From Bacillota bacterium (GTDB taxonomy: Bacteria > Bacillota > Clostridia > Tissierellales > MES13), in contig VEND01000012.1 in the NCBI GenBank assembly GCA_009711765.1, forward strand, positions 1 through 63,883: 63,883 nt of DNA, written 5' to 3'. The notes under the pieces are model-generated. The model ran no database searches, was not told where the DNA came from, and was given only the letters and a program-made list of their open reading frames with translations. Below are positions 63,029 through 63,883 of the stretch, piece after piece (within the stretch, counting starts at the first letter, position 1; each line of letters starts with the position of its first letter). The translations under genes were made by a program, and so were the position numbers.

Positions 63029-63628
63029 TTATTTTTTTAATCCTTCTATAAGTATGTTTATAGATTCTAAATAGCTCTCTTTATTAAAACTTTTTTCTAT
63101 AGATGCTCTAAGTAACGAAGATTCTACTATTCCCCAAAGTACATATGCCATTGCATCTGTATCTACAGATTTAATCTCATTATTATTTATACCCTTTATT
63201 AATAGTTCCTTAAACATATCCTTAAGTTCAATCCCGTATTGATATATTTCCTCTGCTATAATATTATCTTCTCTTTTTAAAATTAACCAAAGATCTATTA
63301 GTATAATTAACATATTATTATCATCATTGTTATAATTTCTAGATATTAATTTATGTACTATACTTTTAATTTTAGTTATACTAGACAAATTTTTGTTTTC
63401 TTCAATAGAAACTAATTCATCTTTTACTAGTTTTATAGCATGTTTTATAACATAATGAAAAATTTCATCTTTATTTTTGAAATACTGATAAAGAGTTGTT
63501 CTACCCATACCACCTGCTTTTGCTACATCACCAAAACTTGTATTGTGATACCCATTATCTATAAAAATATTTAACGCATTATTAATAATATCTTTTTTCT
63601 TTTGTTCGTAGTTTACTATTTTAGGCAA
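63029..63628 (-). CDS. TetR family transcriptional regulator
   Basis: The protein of about 199 residues has an N-terminal HTH of TetR type: KKKDIINNALNIFIDNGYHN, TSFGDVAKAGGMGRTTLYQY, FKNKDEIFHYVIKHA. The rest is a helical ligand domain. The start is TTG at 63628, directly after AAAAGGAGGGGTAA; the upstream frame to 63769 is not natural. It is transcribed 80 bases upstream of the radical SAM gene on the same strand, separated by the operator. Copies of GACA-N4-TGTC in its own leader (63647) and before the radical SAM gene (62998) suggest that it represses both. The inducer is unknown; fatty-acid regulators of this type exist. Confidence 0.9.
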   Translation of the reverse strand: MPKIVNYEQKKKDIINNALNIFIDNGYHNTSFGDVAKAGGMGRTTLYQYFKNKDEIFHYVIKHAIKLVKDELVSIEENKNLSSITKIKSIVHKLISRNYNNDDNNMLIILIDLWLILKREDNIIAEEIYQYGIELKDMFKELLIKGINNNEIKSVDTDAMAYVLWGIVESSLLRASIEKSFNKESYLESINILIEGLKK

Positions 63629-63646
63629 ATTACCCCTCCTTTTATC

Positions 63647-63658
63647 GACATATGTGTC
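63647..63658 (-). promoter_or_regulatory. GACA-N4-TGTC operator in the tetR leader
   Basis: GACA-TATG-TGTC is 12 bases with the same half-sites and spacing as the operator before the radical SAM gene. It lies just downstream of the predicted transcript start of the TetR gene, as in an autorepressed gene. Confidence 0.6.
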
Positions 63659-63675
63659 AATTTTATTACATAATA

Positions 63676-63704
63676 ATTTTACCACATTATTAAAAAAAGT
63701 CAAA
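63676..63704 (-). promoter_or_regulatory. Promoter of the tetR gene
   Basis: TTGACT (63699-63704) and TAAAAT (63676-63681) are separated by 17 bases. The predicted start near 63669 leaves a leader of about 40 bases containing the operator. Confidence 0.6.
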
Positions 63705-63761
63705 ATAAAAAACCTAATTAGAGTTTCCCCAAAATACAAATTTAAAATCGTCAAATCACGG

Positions 63762-63883
63762 TTAAACAAAGGCTTTATGCATTATTAACTGTTGTGATTG
63801 CTTGATTTTATACAAGGGCTTAGGCATGAAATTTTCTATACCAGACATTGCTTTTTTTAATATTGTATAAATACCATCAACTA
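63762..63883 (-). CDS. C-terminal fragment of an unidentified gene at the window edge
   Basis: The minus strand is open from the right edge to a TAA at 63762 and gives 40 residues, among them VDGIYTILKKAMSGIENFMP and KPLYKIKQSQQLIMHKAFV. The composition looks protein-like, but the piece is too short to name. It could be the end of a longer gene outside the window. It is followed by a short spacer and then the tetR promoter on the same strand. Confidence 0.35.
   Translation of the reverse strand, partial: VDGIYTILKKAMSGIENFMPKPLYKIKQSQQLIMHKAFV

Noticed and set aside
63762..63883. Insertion-sequence transposase end at the right edge
   Set aside because: I saw no terminal inverted repeats or recognisable transposase motif in the 40 residues, so it is left as an unnamed gene fragment.

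Overview
The window looks like a chromosomal segment of an anaerobic, spore-forming, low-GC Gram-positive bacterium of the class Clostridia. By eye the DNA is strongly AT-rich. Ribosome binding sites are strong AAGGAGG-type and TTG starts are common. There is an SspH-type spore protein, a PyrR-type pyrimidine attenuator, several Fe-S and radical SAM proteins typical of anaerobes, and lipoproteins but no outer-membrane proteins. I cannot place it to genus. No rRNA, tRNA, CRISPR array, prophage or intact insertion sequence was seen. Most of the window is ordinary chromosome, with four broken genes.

Layout. 0.3-3.8 kb: MATE exporter, a nucleoside-recognition (Gate) membrane protein behind a palindromic operator, and a three-BON-domain protein. 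3.9-9.0 kb: polyphosphate operon ppx-ppk1-ppx. 9.1-17.3 kb: a frameshifted GH1 beta-glucosidase, then an operon with a lipoprotein solute-binding protein, two sugar-type ABC permeases, an HlyD-like adaptor and a MacB-like membrane protein, but no ATPase. 17.5-22.1 kb: a MacB/FtsX-type ABC exporter with a histidine kinase but no response regulator. 22.4-22.8 kb: a decayed ridA gene.

23-25.6 kb is the most interesting stretch. A leader matching the preQ1-I riboswitch, followed by an antiterminator and terminators, precedes three genes: a 2-hydroxyacyl-CoA-dehydratase/double-cubane-cluster-like protein, its ASKHA ATPase activator and a YhhQ-type queuosine-precursor transporter. This ties an ATP-driven low-potential reductase pair to queuosine metabolism, a link I do not know from the literature.

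25.6-39.4 kb: a membrane protein/DnaJ-like/DUF5685 cluster, a patatin lipase, a dicarboxylate/amino-acid symporter with a GlnK/GlnL-like two-component system, a nitroreductase, a decayed aldehyde dehydrogenase, and carAB behind a PyrR-type attenuator that also carries a translated-looking leader ORF. 39.5-45.2 kb: speD, NifU-like, DUF4363 and DUF421 proteins, a cysteine-desulfurase-like enzyme with a DsrE-like partner, an HD-GYP phosphodiesterase and sspH. 45.4-57.8 kb: an FAD dehydrogenase, NhaC, a CAP-domain protein, a YhaN/YhaO (SbcC/D-like) pair, a PQQ-type propeller protein, DegV and a 2-hydroxyacid dehydrogenase. 58-63.9 kb: a frameshifted beta-phosphoglucomutase, an unknown protein, EamA and NSS transporters, and a radical SAM/SPASM protein with a TetR regulator. 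The TetR gene and the radical SAM gene share a GACA-N4-TGTC operator. A gene fragment runs off the right edge.
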